Assembly (NCBI GenBank): GCA_910578785.1
Contig: CAJTSJ010000013.1
Coordinates: forward strand, 5,991-69,990
From: an uncultured Muribaculum sp.
GTDB taxonomy: Bacteria; Bacteroidota; Bacteroidia; Bacteroidales; Muribaculaceae
Reading direction: 5' to 3'
Length of the DNA stretch: 64,000 nucleotides
How positions within the stretch are numbered: the first letter of the stretch is position 1; every line of letters starts with the position of its first letter. Position numbers and translations under genes: made by a program. Below the pieces are notes generated by a model, which did not search any database, had not been told where the DNA came from, and was given only the letters and a program-made list of their open reading frames with translations. Of this stretch, positions 17,410-25,942 are shown one piece after another.

Positions 17410-18630
17410 TCATGGCACGGAAGGCACCTGATAGTGGCGGAGCGCATGTCGTTTACACCATTTTTCTACAATCACGGCTATTATGAAATAGACTACGGCC
17501 ATGGCCCAGAGTATGAGATACGGCGTAGAAACGTCGTCAAGGGTGGCTCCATTTGAGTTGATGCCGACAAATCCCTGTATGCCCCATGATGCCGGAACAA
17601 GACCTGCAAGAAGTCTCCAGAGGGGCGACATCGCCGATGTGGGCCATGTGATGCCTGACAGGAACAGGAACAGTACCGATGTGAACACGAACACGAGGAA
17701 CGAGCTTTCACGCTCTGCTACCAACGGCCTGAGTATCTGCCCGAGGAATGTGGTGGCGAATATCATCGGCACGATGAACAGCAGATAGTCCATAGGGTCG
17801 CCTATGGCCGGAAGCTTGAACATTAGCGGAACATAGTGGAATATATATACTACAAGAGGTGCATATATGGTGGCGTATGACATGGCGCGTCCGAGCACCG
17901 ATGCCGACATCGGCCCGTCGATCTCTTCGGGGTCGACACCGAAATTCACCCGGCGCCGTTCGTTGCTTCCGCCTCCGAGCATCATCACACCGAGTATCAG
18001 ACTTTGCTGAAGTATGAGCACTACAAGTCCGATCATGATAAATGAAGCGAATCCTTGTGCCGGGTCGCCGAGTATGAATGCCTGCGTGTCGACAGCTGTC
18101 TCGCCCATGGACGATGCGGGAAGCGCCAACGGCGAATCTTCGATGGTCTCCGTGCGGACATTTCCGTCAAGCTGCAGAGTGACGTCGGTAATGGCAAAAA
18201 GGATATTACGGTAGCGTATCATGAGGCTCATGTCGCAGTATAGCGGCAATACGGCCTGTTCCATGCGTCCGAGTTTTTTTGAATAATCGGATGGAATCTC
18301 CAGAATAGAGTATACCTTACGCTCTTTCATCCATTCTTTGGCCTGTCCTATATCCGATGCATATCCTGCTACGTCGATATACTGTGTGGCGTCGATCATT
18401 CTGATTAGCTCGCGGCTTTCTGATGTGCGGCAGTTGTCTACTATAGCCATGGGGATATTATCGACGACTTCGGGGTTGTATATAAGCGTGTAGGTGACAG
18501 GATAGGCCAGCGGGAGCGCGAAGAAGAACAGCAGTACGCCCTCATCGTGGAATATAAGGGAATATTCCTTTATCCATGTCCTGAACATGGTTGACCACCA
18601 CGTTTTTATGTTATTGAATATCTTTGACAT
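17410..18630 (-). CDS. ABC-2 type transporter permease (second of pair)
   Basis: 406 residues, inner membrane. An N-terminal helix (near residue 30), a large periplasmic domain, then five to six C-terminal helices, the ABC-2 exporter permease (YhhJ/YbhR-like) layout. Segments such as ASFIMIGLVVLILQQSLILGVMMLGG and FLFLSGITWPTSAMSPLWRLL are typical. Starts 12 bp after the first permease gene. No nucleotide-binding domain is fused or adjacent. Role in export of a drug, lipid or other small molecule with TolC and the HlyD-type protein is inferred. Confidence 0.88.
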   Translation of the reverse strand: MSKIFNNIKTWWSTMFRTWIKEYSLIFHDEGVLLFFFALPLAYPVTYTLIYNPEVVDNIPMAIVDNCRTSESRELIRMIDATQYIDVAGYASDIGQAKEWMKERKVYSILEIPSDYSKKLGRMEQAVLPLYCDMSLMIRYRNILFAITDVTLQLDGNVRTETIEDSPLALPASSMGETAVDTQAFILGDPAQGFASFIMIGLVVLILQQSLILGVMMLGGGSNERRRVNFGVDPEEIDGPMSASVLGRAMSYATIYAPLVVYIFHYVPLMFKLPAIGDPMDYLLFIVPMIFATTFLGQILRPLVAERESSFLVFVFTSVLFLFLSGITWPTSAMSPLWRLLAGLVPASWGIQGFVGINSNGATLDDVSTPYLILWAMAVVYFIIAVIVEKWCKRHALRHYQVPSVP

Positions 18631-18642
18631 AGGGCAATATCG

Positions 18643-19827
18643 TTATGGGACGTAGACAGGATTCAAACTTATGCGCTTCAGCTTCCACAGCATCGCCATG
18701 GGCGGGATGAGGAACAGAAGCAAGGCCACATATTCCCAATGGCAATAATACATTTCAAAGCCGTTAAGGGCTACATTGATATATATGAGGAAATAATGGC
18801 GTATGGGAAGTATATAGGCGAATATTCCGATTGCCGGATATATGTTTTCGACCGGAAATGAAAATCCGGCTATCGAGAATGACAGTATACCGGTCAGTGA
18901 CAGTACCGACAATGCAAATCTAAGATTGGGAATCAGGCAGGTGATGAACAGGGCGAAAGCCTGGCTTGCGGCCACGAGAAGCATCATCGCCACGACCATC
19001 CCCCAGACGCTTCCGTTAAGCGGGAAGTGCCAGAATCCGTACATCATTCCCTGCATGGCCAGTCCTACGACTACGAAAATGACGTATTGAGGAATCAGTT
19101 TGCCCATGCATGCCGTCCAAATGGATCCGCCTGCATCCTGAATCCATCTGATTGAGGTGCCGCGCTTTATCTCCTGAAGAATTGAGAACGCTGTAATCTG
19201 GAATATTATAAGCTGCAGCAGACAGGGCAGGAACGAATTGGACAGGTAGATTGAATAATTTGACCACGGATTGCCTATGGGATGTATATCGGTCACTACC
19301 GGTTGCAACAGTGTATTGATTGTCTCCGACCGAAGTCCCACACTCTGCAGGGTGGTGCTTACCACGGCTCCGGATGTCGACACGGCTATGGTCTTGAACC
19401 CTTTGTATGACAGTGTGCCGGGAACGTAGTAGGCCATGTTGGAGTAAAACGTTATGGTAGTGCTCCGTCCGGCTTCGGCATCGCGCTGAAAGTTTCGGGG
19501 AATCATGAAAAAGCCGTATATTTCTCCGCCTTTTAGCAGACGCATGGCGTCGTCGTAGCTTTGTGGCTGATATTTGACGTCGATAAGCTCTGTGGCCGCG
19601 AGACTGCGGCTGACTTTGCGTGAAATAGGAGAATTGTCGAGATCCACGATGGCTGATGGCGACTTCAGCGGAAGCCCTTCGTTCATGAAGTCGAGGAAGA
19701 AGAATGTGGCGAATATTGGTACCACGAGCATCATCAGGACGTATATAGGGCGGCTGCAAAGCTGTGCGATGCTGTCGCGGATGGCATGTCCCAATGCTCC
19801 GAATGGTATTTTCTTATTGCTCGACAT
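18643..19827 (-). CDS. ABC-2 type transporter permease (first of pair)
   Basis: 394-residue inner-membrane protein with the same architecture as the next gene: one N-terminal helix (PIYVLMMLVVPIFATFFFL), a periplasmic domain of about 150 residues, and a C-terminal membrane bundle containing LSFSIAGFSFPVENIYPAIG, the conserved ABC-2 'gFxxP' region. Both permeases probably form a heterodimer. Start ATG lies 28 bp after the HlyD-type gene. Confidence 0.88.
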   Translation of the reverse strand: MSSNKKIPFGALGHAIRDSIAQLCSRPIYVLMMLVVPIFATFFFLDFMNEGLPLKSPSAIVDLDNSPISRKVSRSLAATELIDVKYQPQSYDDAMRLLKGGEIYGFFMIPRNFQRDAEAGRSTTITFYSNMAYYVPGTLSYKGFKTIAVSTSGAVVSTTLQSVGLRSETINTLLQPVVTDIHPIGNPWSNYSIYLSNSFLPCLLQLIIFQITAFSILQEIKRGTSIRWIQDAGGSIWTACMGKLIPQYVIFVVVGLAMQGMMYGFWHFPLNGSVWGMVVAMMLLVAASQAFALFITCLIPNLRFALSVLSLTGILSFSIAGFSFPVENIYPAIGIFAYILPIRHYFLIYINVALNGFEMYYCHWEYVALLLFLIPPMAMLWKLKRISLNPVYVP

Positions 19828-19855
19828 ATCGATGGATAGTTATTAAGGTGAATCT

Positions 19856-20881
19856 TTATTTTGTCGGGTCGTGGTAAAGGACGGTCATTCCGGGGCGCAG
19901 TTCGGGAATGTCTTCCAACGGGCGGGCCTTAATCTGGAATGTCTTGCTGTCCCATTCGCCGGTGGCCTTGGTGGCACGCCAGGTGGCATAAGAACCCATG
20001 TCGCGCACGTAATATATCTTGGCCTTTACGGTCTTGTCGAGGGCGGGTATGGTGACTTCGATTTCCTTGCCTATGGTGAGATCGGCAAGCAGATGTTCGC
20101 GCACGTTGAATGTCACCCACTTATCCTGCAGTTTGAGCAGATTCATGATGGGGGACCCGAGCGATACCAGCTCGCTCTCATGTGGATATATTATGTCGAT
20201 TTCGCCGTCAAACGGAGCTACAAGATATTGGTCCTGAAGCAACGCTTCGACCTGCATCACTCCACCTTTGGCCACATCGGTAAGGGCTTTGGCGCTCTCC
20301 TTGTCCTCTGACTGCGCACCCTCTTTTGCCATCTGGTACTGGCTGCGGGCGGCGTTTTCTCCGGCAACGGCGGCGTCAAATGCGGCCTTTGCTTCGTCGC
20401 GTTTCTGTTCGGAAACCACGTCCTGCTTGTAGAGCGATTCCATGCGCTTGTATGTCTTCTCGCTGATGTTGCGTGCGGCAATGGCCTGCTGCAGGAGGTC
20501 GTATGCGCTCTGAATTATCTGTTTACGCGTTCCGGAGTCGACTTTCTTGTTCTGGGCCGATGCTGCGTTCTCCATGGCTTCGGCCTGATAGAGTTTGGCT
20601 TCGGCCAAAGATGAATGTATGTGAACGAGCGTATCGCCGGCCTTGACCTGCTGTCCCTCTTCGACATACAGCTCGACTACGCGTCCGGGAAGTTTGCCGG
20701 ATATTCTTACCGATGTGGCTTCTGCCTGGCCTTCGATCAGGTCGGACTTCGGCTTTAAAAACAGGAAGCCTACGAGCGCGAGAAGCGCTACGGCCAGGAA
20801 TACGATGACGAGCGTGCCTAACAGTGCGTTGCCCTTTTCGATTTTAACCTGCTGGGAGGATGATTGATCTGCGGTTGCCAT
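19856..20881 (-). CDS. HlyD/EmrA-type periplasmic adaptor (membrane fusion protein)
   Basis: 341-residue adaptor linking the inner-membrane permeases to TolC. One N-terminal membrane anchor (LLGTLVIVFLAVALLALVGF), a lipoyl-like half (VRISGKLPGRVVELYVEEGQ, VKAGDTLVHI), a coiled-coil hairpin, and the second lipoyl half (YLVAPFDGEI) then a beta-barrel. The frame is open to 20917, but that would overlap the tolC gene; ATG 20881 leaves a 7-bp gap and starts MATADQSSSQQ, so it is preferred. Confidence 0.9.
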   Translation of the reverse strand: MATADQSSSQQVKIEKGNALLGTLVIVFLAVALLALVGFLFLKPKSDLIEGQAEATSVRISGKLPGRVVELYVEEGQQVKAGDTLVHIHSSLAEAKLYQAEAMENAASAQNKKVDSGTRKQIIQSAYDLLQQAIAARNISEKTYKRMESLYKQDVVSEQKRDEAKAAFDAAVAGENAARSQYQMAKEGAQSEDKESAKALTDVAKGGVMQVEALLQDQYLVAPFDGEIDIIYPHESELVSLGSPIMNLLKLQDKWVTFNVREHLLADLTIGKEIEVTIPALDKTVKAKIYYVRDMGSYATWRATKATGEWDSKTFQIKARPLEDIPELRPGMTVLYHDPTK

Positions 20882-20888
20882 AACAAAT

Positions 20889-22385
20889 CTATTTTTCAGT
20901 GTCGTAATAATGTTCATAATTCATAGTGCCGAGAACCTTCGACAGGTATACCTTGCATAGGTTTACGTCGATTTCGGCATCGATATTCTCGGAGTTGGCC
21001 TTTAGCCATGCGGTCTGGGCGGCCATCACGTGGTCGGTAGTGGCCATGCCCTCGCGGAAAGCTATCTGCGCGTGGCGTAGGTTTTCGTCGGCGCTGGCAA
21101 GGTTGCTTCGGGTCATGGTATATGTCTTGATGGCCTCGCTCGCCTTGAAGGCTGCCTGGCTCACCTGAAGCTGTATCTTCTCCTTGGCGTCTTCGAGCTG
21201 TAGCTTCATGATGGTGGTCTCGGCCTTGGCTGCGCGGTACTTGTTGTAGTTGCCTCCCCAGTGCCATAGGGGAATGGTCACCATAGCCCCTATATGGAAA
21301 GCTCCGTTGAAGCGGTTTTTATAGCCGTTGTAAAGGTTCGGGTTTGAGAATGAGTACGCGCCCACGAGGGCCACGTTGGGGAGCATAGACGACAGCGCCA
21401 CTTTGCTCTGCTGTTCGGTGATTTTCACTCCGAGTTCGAGCGCGTGCAGGTCAGGGCGGCGTGAATATATTTCGTTCATGTCGTAGACCGTGGCCACCGG
21501 CTCGTCGGCATCGGGACGCTGATATGAATTTTCATCGCGCAGTGTCATCTCCGTGTTGACCGGAAGTCCGCACAGTTCGGCCAGCGCCATTCTTGACAGG
21601 GTCAGTCCATTCTCGACCTTAAGGAGGTCAACGTTGGCCTCGTTGAGTTTGACGTCGACGGTCAGCAGGTCGCTTTTAGTGGCGACTCCTTCATTGACCA
21701 TGGCCTGGACGTTGTTGTGGAGCGTGTCAAGCAGATTGACGAAGCTTTTGGCGAGTTCGTGTTTGGCTTTCAGCGACACCACCTGCCAATAAGCGGCATC
21801 GACGGCATATATGACATCCTCGGCCGTGTTGTCGTGCATCGATTCGGCGAGTTCCTTGGCATACTTTGTGATTTTGTTCATGGCCACAATCTTTCCGCCC
21901 ATGAATACGGGTTGGGTAAGCGTGATGGCTCCGAAGAACACGTTGTGTATGTCGTAGGTCATGGCGTCTTTGGGCAGATAGGCCACCTGCTTGGGCACGG
22001 GCTTGCCGTCGACCATCACCGGCATGCCGTCAGGTCCGGTCACCAGGTCGAAGTTGTAGCCTTTGCCGTCAAACGACATTATGGGAAGATGCTGGTCGGA
22101 ATCGAATATCGACAGATTCTTCTGGTTGTACATATACCCGCCTGCGAAGTCAATCGACGGCAGGTATGCGGCAAATGCCTCCTCTTTCTGGTAGTCGGCC
22201 TGCTTTATCTTGGCGGCCTGGATGCGCATTTGCTTGTTGTTGGCCACGGCCATGGCACGGCATGAGTCGAGCGACACGGCCGTCTCGCCGGCTGGCGATG
22301 CGGTCTGAGCCCCGGCGACGGAAACAGTAGCCAGCGCGCCGGCTAAAGCCCAACACTTTAGGTGTCTGAAAATAGAGTGCAGCAT
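20889..22385 (-). CDS. TolC-like outer-membrane efflux protein
   Basis: 498-residue channel of the TolC/OEP family. Signal peptide ending near VSVAGAQTA, then two OEP repeats of long alpha-helices with beta-hairpins; visible features are LDSCRAMAVANNKQMRIQAA, RRPDLHALELGVKITEQQSK and PLWHWGGNYNKYRAAKAE. First gene of the operon tolC-hlyD-permease-permease, with a consensus promoter about 70 bp upstream of the start codon. Confidence 0.93.
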   Translation of the reverse strand: MLHSIFRHLKCWALAGALATVSVAGAQTASPAGETAVSLDSCRAMAVANNKQMRIQAAKIKQADYQKEEAFAAYLPSIDFAGGYMYNQKNLSIFDSDQHLPIMSFDGKGYNFDLVTGPDGMPVMVDGKPVPKQVAYLPKDAMTYDIHNVFFGAITLTQPVFMGGKIVAMNKITKYAKELAESMHDNTAEDVIYAVDAAYWQVVSLKAKHELAKSFVNLLDTLHNNVQAMVNEGVATKSDLLTVDVKLNEANVDLLKVENGLTLSRMALAELCGLPVNTEMTLRDENSYQRPDADEPVATVYDMNEIYSRRPDLHALELGVKITEQQSKVALSSMLPNVALVGAYSFSNPNLYNGYKNRFNGAFHIGAMVTIPLWHWGGNYNKYRAAKAETTIMKLQLEDAKEKIQLQVSQAAFKASEAIKTYTMTRSNLASADENLRHAQIAFREGMATTDHVMAAQTAWLKANSENIDAEIDVNLCKVYLSKVLGTMNYEHYYDTEK

Positions 22386-22453
22386 AAGATACTTATATAC
22401 CCTCGGTTACGTAAATAATAGCGACGGAAATTCCCGATGGGATTTTCCCGTTG

Positions 22454-22461
22454 CAAATATA
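22454..22461 (-). promoter_or_regulatory. -7 box upstream of the TolC operon
   Basis: TATATTTG on the minus strand, about 68 bp before the tolC start. No clear -33 TTTG at 19 bp; the upstream sequence is AT-rich. Confidence 0.55.
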
Positions 22462-22583
22462 ACCGAATTAATTGGTAAATAGTTTTATGCGCAACGATTA
22501 ATATCCGCCGAAATTCGCTTAAATTTGGTCAGTTTTTCGGTGCTAATTCCCCGGGCTTTAACATTTGTTGCGTAAAGCGTTCC

Positions 22584-23213
22584 TTATTTCAGTCGTCGGC
22601 GCACGTAGTCGCAGACCACTTCGGCCACGTCGTCCATTGGCATCAGCGACGAGTCGATGGTCAGGTCGTAGGTCTTGGCGTCGCCCCAGGTCTTGTCGGT
22701 ATAGAAGTTGTAGTAGCTTGCGCGGAGTTTGTTGGTCTTTTCGGCCAGGGAGCGCGCCTGCTGTTCGGTCAGGCTGTCGCCGCGCTTCATGATACGCTTG
22801 ACGCACTCTTCGATGGGGGCGTGGACGAACACGTTGATGCACCGCGGATGGTCGCGCAGGACATAGTCGGAGCTTCGGCCGACGATGACGCACGACGATT
22901 TTTCGGCAAGCGAATGGATTAGGTCGCTCATGGCACGATACAGATTGTCGTCGCTTATAGAGGTCGATCCGGTGTAGACGGTGTAGGGGTTGTAGCCCAT
23001 TGAGAACGAGAATATGCCGTTGAGGAATTTCGGAAACTTTTCATCGCTCCGTTTGAAGAATTCCTCGCTGACCCCGGCCTTCTTGGCGGCTTCAAGCAGG
23101 AGCTCCTTGTCGTAGTATGTTATGCCGAGTTTCTTGGCCAGGCACATGCCCAGCTCCCTTCCGCCACTGCCAAACTGGCGTCCGATAGTGATGACAAAGT
23201 TGTTTTTATCCAT
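22584..23213 (-). CDS. Cytidylate-kinase-like protein
   Basis: 209 residues. The P-loop is GRQFGSGGREL near residue 12, followed by YYDKELL and later CVIVGRSSDYVL and IFVHAPIEECVKRI, matching the cytidylate kinase-like family (PF13189 type) rather than canonical Cmk, whose loop is GPxGSGKGT. Phosphotransfer to a nucleotide is expected, but the substrate of this branch is not established here. It is divergent from the 123-residue gene, with separate promoters in the 81-bp gap. Confidence 0.85.
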   Translation of the reverse strand: MDKNNFVITIGRQFGSGGRELGMCLAKKLGITYYDKELLLEAAKKAGVSEEFFKRSDEKFPKFLNGIFSFSMGYNPYTVYTGSTSISDDNLYRAMSDLIHSLAEKSSCVIVGRSSDYVLRDHPRCINVFVHAPIEECVKRIMKRGDSLTEQQARSLAEKTNKLRASYYNFYTDKTWGDAKTYDLTIDSSLMPMDDVAEVVCDYVRRRLK

Positions 23214-23233
23214 AATTATGGGTTTGAATGAGA

Positions 23234-23270
23234 CAAATTTAGTGCTTTTATCGGAAAATTACTATCTTTG
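23234..23270. promoter_or_regulatory. Divergent promoter pair
   Basis: Minus strand TAAATTTG (23234-23241) serves the cytidylate-kinase-like gene; plus strand TATCTTTG (23263-23270) serves the downstream plus-strand gene. Both match TAnnTTTG and lie 20-25 bp from their start codons. Confidence 0.65.
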
Positions 23271-23294
23271 TGGCAATAGATTATCATCAAAATT

Positions 23295-23666
23295 ATGAGC
23301 GACGAACTGAAAAAGCTTTTAAGCAACGACACGGACGGTCTGATGACCTATGAATATATTGCCAATCACATCAACGATATCGACCCTGTCATCGACATGC
23401 TGATTGACCAGATGATATCGGTCGACATGAACGGACAGTTTCTGGTCAGCGCCGCACGCTATCTGTCGGCCATCGACAAGGATAAGTACCATGAGGGCAT
23501 AAGCCGTCTGATAGCGGCCGCCATCGACAAGGACCGCGAACATAAATATATAGGCGACCTTCTGACTCTGTGGGGCAACGACTATGAGTCGCGTCTGGAT
23601 GAGCTAAATGCTACCGACAACAACTTCCGCAGAATATATAAGCGCCTTTTCCCAACCAGCATATAA
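23295..23666 (+). CDS. Small conserved-looking acidic protein, function unknown
   Basis: 123 residues, acidic and helical, no signal peptide or membrane segment. Starts MSDELKKLLSNDTDGLMTYE, with repeated D-rich helices (NDIDPVIDMLIDQM). It has its own promoter and lies 9 bp before a cyclophilin lipoprotein gene, so it probably leads the transcript that continues to the M16 peptidase. I do not recognise a domain and assign no function. Confidence 0.75.
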   Translation: MSDELKKLLSNDTDGLMTYEYIANHINDIDPVIDMLIDQMISVDMNGQFLVSAARYLSAIDKDKYHEGISRLIAAAIDKDREHKYIGDLLTLWGNDYESRLDELNATDNNFRRIYKRLFPTSI

Positions 23667-23675
23667 TTTAGATTA

Positions 23676-24560
23676 ATGAGAATGATTAAAACTTTGTGCG
23701 CTCTTGCCACACTGACCTTGTGGCTGTGCGCATGCGGCAACGCGTCGAAGGCCGCGAGTGCCGATGCAAACAATAAACAAGATAACCAAATGACTACTGC
23801 TCAAACCGATTCTAACTCTGTGGTGGTGGACATCACCACTACTCTCGGCGACATCAAGGTGTTGCTGTACGGCGACACTCCCAAACACCGTGACAACTTT
23901 GTGAAACTCGTGAACGAAGGTTTTTATAACGGAGTGCTGTTCCACCGTGTCATAAATGAATTTATGGTACAGACCGGCGACCCCGACTCCAAAACCGCCG
24001 CTCCCGGGCAGATGCTCGGATCCGGCGATCCCGGCTATACGCTCGAAGCCGAATTTGTCTATCCCAAGCACTTCCATAAGCGCGGAGCCCTTGCCGCCGC
24101 ACGTACAGGCGACGAGGCAAATCCCGAACGTCGTTCGTCGGGTTCGCAGTTCTATATCGTTACAGGAAAGGCCTATAACGAGGGTCAGCTCGACCAGATG
24201 GAAAAGCAGATGCAGATGATGCAGCAGCAGGACATATTCAACAAGCTTGTGGCTGAACGCCGCGACACCGTGATGGCGTTGCGCCGCAACCGCGACCAGG
24301 CCGGACTTCAGAAGCTTCAGGAAGAGCTTATCGCAATAACCGAAAAGCAGGCCGCCGAGAATCCGGTGAAAATGACTCCGGAACAGCGTCAGGCATATAC
24401 TACCGTAGGAGGTACGCCCCATCTTGACGGTGCGTATACCGTGTTCGGCGAAGTGCTTGAAGGCATGGACGTGGTGGATAAAATCCAGAAGGTCGAGACC
24501 GGTGCGGCCGACCGTCCTGTCGAAGACGTGAAGATTATAAAGATGTCAATCGAAAAATGA
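23676..24560 (+). CDS. Cyclophilin-type peptidyl-prolyl isomerase lipoprotein with a helical insertion
   Basis: 294-residue lipoprotein (lipobox LWLCAC, Cys about residue 20) that isomerises prolyl bonds in the envelope. The cyclophilin fold starts at VVVDITTTLGDIKVLLYGDT, with FHRVINEFMVQTGDP and GSQFYIVTG as active-site blocks and a final PHLDGAYTVFGEVLEGMDV. Between these a ~60-residue Q/M-rich, highly charged helical insertion (from about residue 170) interrupts the fold; this occurs in some Bacteroidota cyclophilins. It overlaps the next start by ATGA. Confidence 0.92.
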   Translation: MRMIKTLCALATLTLWLCACGNASKAASADANNKQDNQMTTAQTDSNSVVVDITTTLGDIKVLLYGDTPKHRDNFVKLVNEGFYNGVLFHRVINEFMVQTGDPDSKTAAPGQMLGSGDPGYTLEAEFVYPKHFHKRGALAAARTGDEANPERRSSGSQFYIVTGKAYNEGQLDQMEKQMQMMQQQDIFNKLVAERRDTVMALRRNRDQAGLQKLQEELIAITEKQAAENPVKMTPEQRQAYTTVGGTPHLDGAYTVFGEVLEGMDVVDKIQKVETGAADRPVEDVKIIKMSIEK

Positions 24561-25792
24561 TTCTGACAAACCGGTTTACCTTGTCCAACGGACTTCGGGT
24601 CGTACACCATCAAAATAGTGCCACTGCAATGGTGGCACTAAACATATTGTATAATGTGGGCAGCCGCGACGAGCATCCGTCGCGGACGGGCATGGCGCAC
24701 TTGTTTGAGCATCTTATGTTCGGCGGCTCGGAGAACATACCCGAGTTTGACAAGGCGCTCGAAAGTGCCGGCGGTACCAACAACGCCTGGACCAACTGTG
24801 ATTTCACTAACTTCTACGATATAGTGCCTGCCCATAATGTAGAGACTGCATTTTGGCTTGAAAGCGACCGGATGAAGTCTCTCGCTTTTTCCGACAAAGC
24901 TTTGGAGGTCCAGCGCCAGGTGGTGTGCGAGGAGTTCAAGCAGGTGTGTCTCAATCAGCCTTATGGCGATCTCTACCATCATCTGAACCGTCTGGCTTTC
25001 AAGGAACATCCATACCGCCATCCCGTAATAGGCAAGGAGTTGTCGCATATCGAAGGGGTGACGCAGGACATGGTCAGAACCTTCTTCCACAGCCATTATG
25101 CCCCTAACAATGCGGTGCTTGCCGTGGTGGGAAATATTTCGGTCGACGATGTGCGCGAATATGCCGAAAAGTGGTTTGGCCCGATTCCTTCTCGAGGCAT
25201 TTCTCCCCGCGACTATCCGCCGGAACCGGTGCAGACCGAGCCTCGGCGCGGCGTGGCATACGGCAGAGTGCCGCAGACGCTGATAGTCAAGGCTTACCAC
25301 ATGCCGGGATATGTCGATCCGGATTATCCGGCGTGCGATCTTATCACAGATTTGCTTGCGTCGGGACGTACATCGCGATTTTACCGAAATCTGGTGATGT
25401 CGTCAGACTTGTTTACCCGTGCCGATGCTTCCGTTGTCGGTTCGGAGGAGCCGGGACTGATGTTGCTGATGGGAGCGCTTCGCGACGGTGCCGACGAGTC
25501 TGCGGCGGAGGCCGCACTGGAAGCCGAAGCATTGTCGCTTGTCGGCAATCCGCCTTCTGACTATGAGTTCGAGCGTACACTCAACCTGTTTGAGTCGCGC
25601 CAGACCTTCGGGTCGATGAGCTACGTCAACCTGGCCTCCACTTTAGCCATGTGCGAGATGCACGGCGAGTCGTTTGACAGCATCATTCCGCGCTATCGAA
25701 GTGTAAGGGTCGCCGACATCGTGAGGGTGGCTTCCGCCATACTGCGCCCGGAGAACTGCACTACGCTTGTCTACCGCCCGAAAAACGACTGA
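24557..25792 (+). CDS. M16 family zinc peptidase (pitrilysin/processing-peptidase type)
   Basis: 411 residues, the single-unit size of bacterial M16B peptidases. The inverted zinc motif HLFEH is at residues 48-52, with the distal ligand in VVCEEFKQ (Glu125/126). A C-terminal M16 half-domain follows (YHMPGYVDPDYPACDLITDL). No signal peptide is visible, so it could be cytosolic. Some M16B proteins pair with an inactive partner; none is adjacent. Start overlaps the preceding stop (ATGA), implying coupled translation with the cyclophilin. Confidence 0.92.
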   Translation: MILTNRFTLSNGLRVVHHQNSATAMVALNILYNVGSRDEHPSRTGMAHLFEHLMFGGSENIPEFDKALESAGGTNNAWTNCDFTNFYDIVPAHNVETAFWLESDRMKSLAFSDKALEVQRQVVCEEFKQVCLNQPYGDLYHHLNRLAFKEHPYRHPVIGKELSHIEGVTQDMVRTFFHSHYAPNNAVLAVVGNISVDDVREYAEKWFGPIPSRGISPRDYPPEPVQTEPRRGVAYGRVPQTLIVKAYHMPGYVDPDYPACDLITDLLASGRTSRFYRNLVMSSDLFTRADASVVGSEEPGLMLLMGALRDGADESAAEAALEAEALSLVGNPPSDYEFERTLNLFESRQTFGSMSYVNLASTLAMCEMHGESFDSIIPRYRSVRVADIVRVASAILRPENCTTLVYRPKND

Positions 25793-25871
25793 TAATAGCC
25801 TGAAATATATCGATAAAGGGTCTGAAAATTCTTTTTTGAGATAAAATTGATGTTATTATCAAAATTATACC

Positions 25872-25879
25872 TATATTTG
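25872..25879 (+). promoter_or_regulatory. -7 box upstream of the DUF349 gene
   Basis: TATATTTG in an AT-rich stretch, 64 bp before the ATG at 25943. Predicted leader about 55-60 nt. Confidence 0.55.
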
Positions 25880-25942
25880 GGAAATTAATGAAAAATTTAG
25901 GCATGGAGCTTGTCTTCATGTTATTAATAACTAATCATAAAT

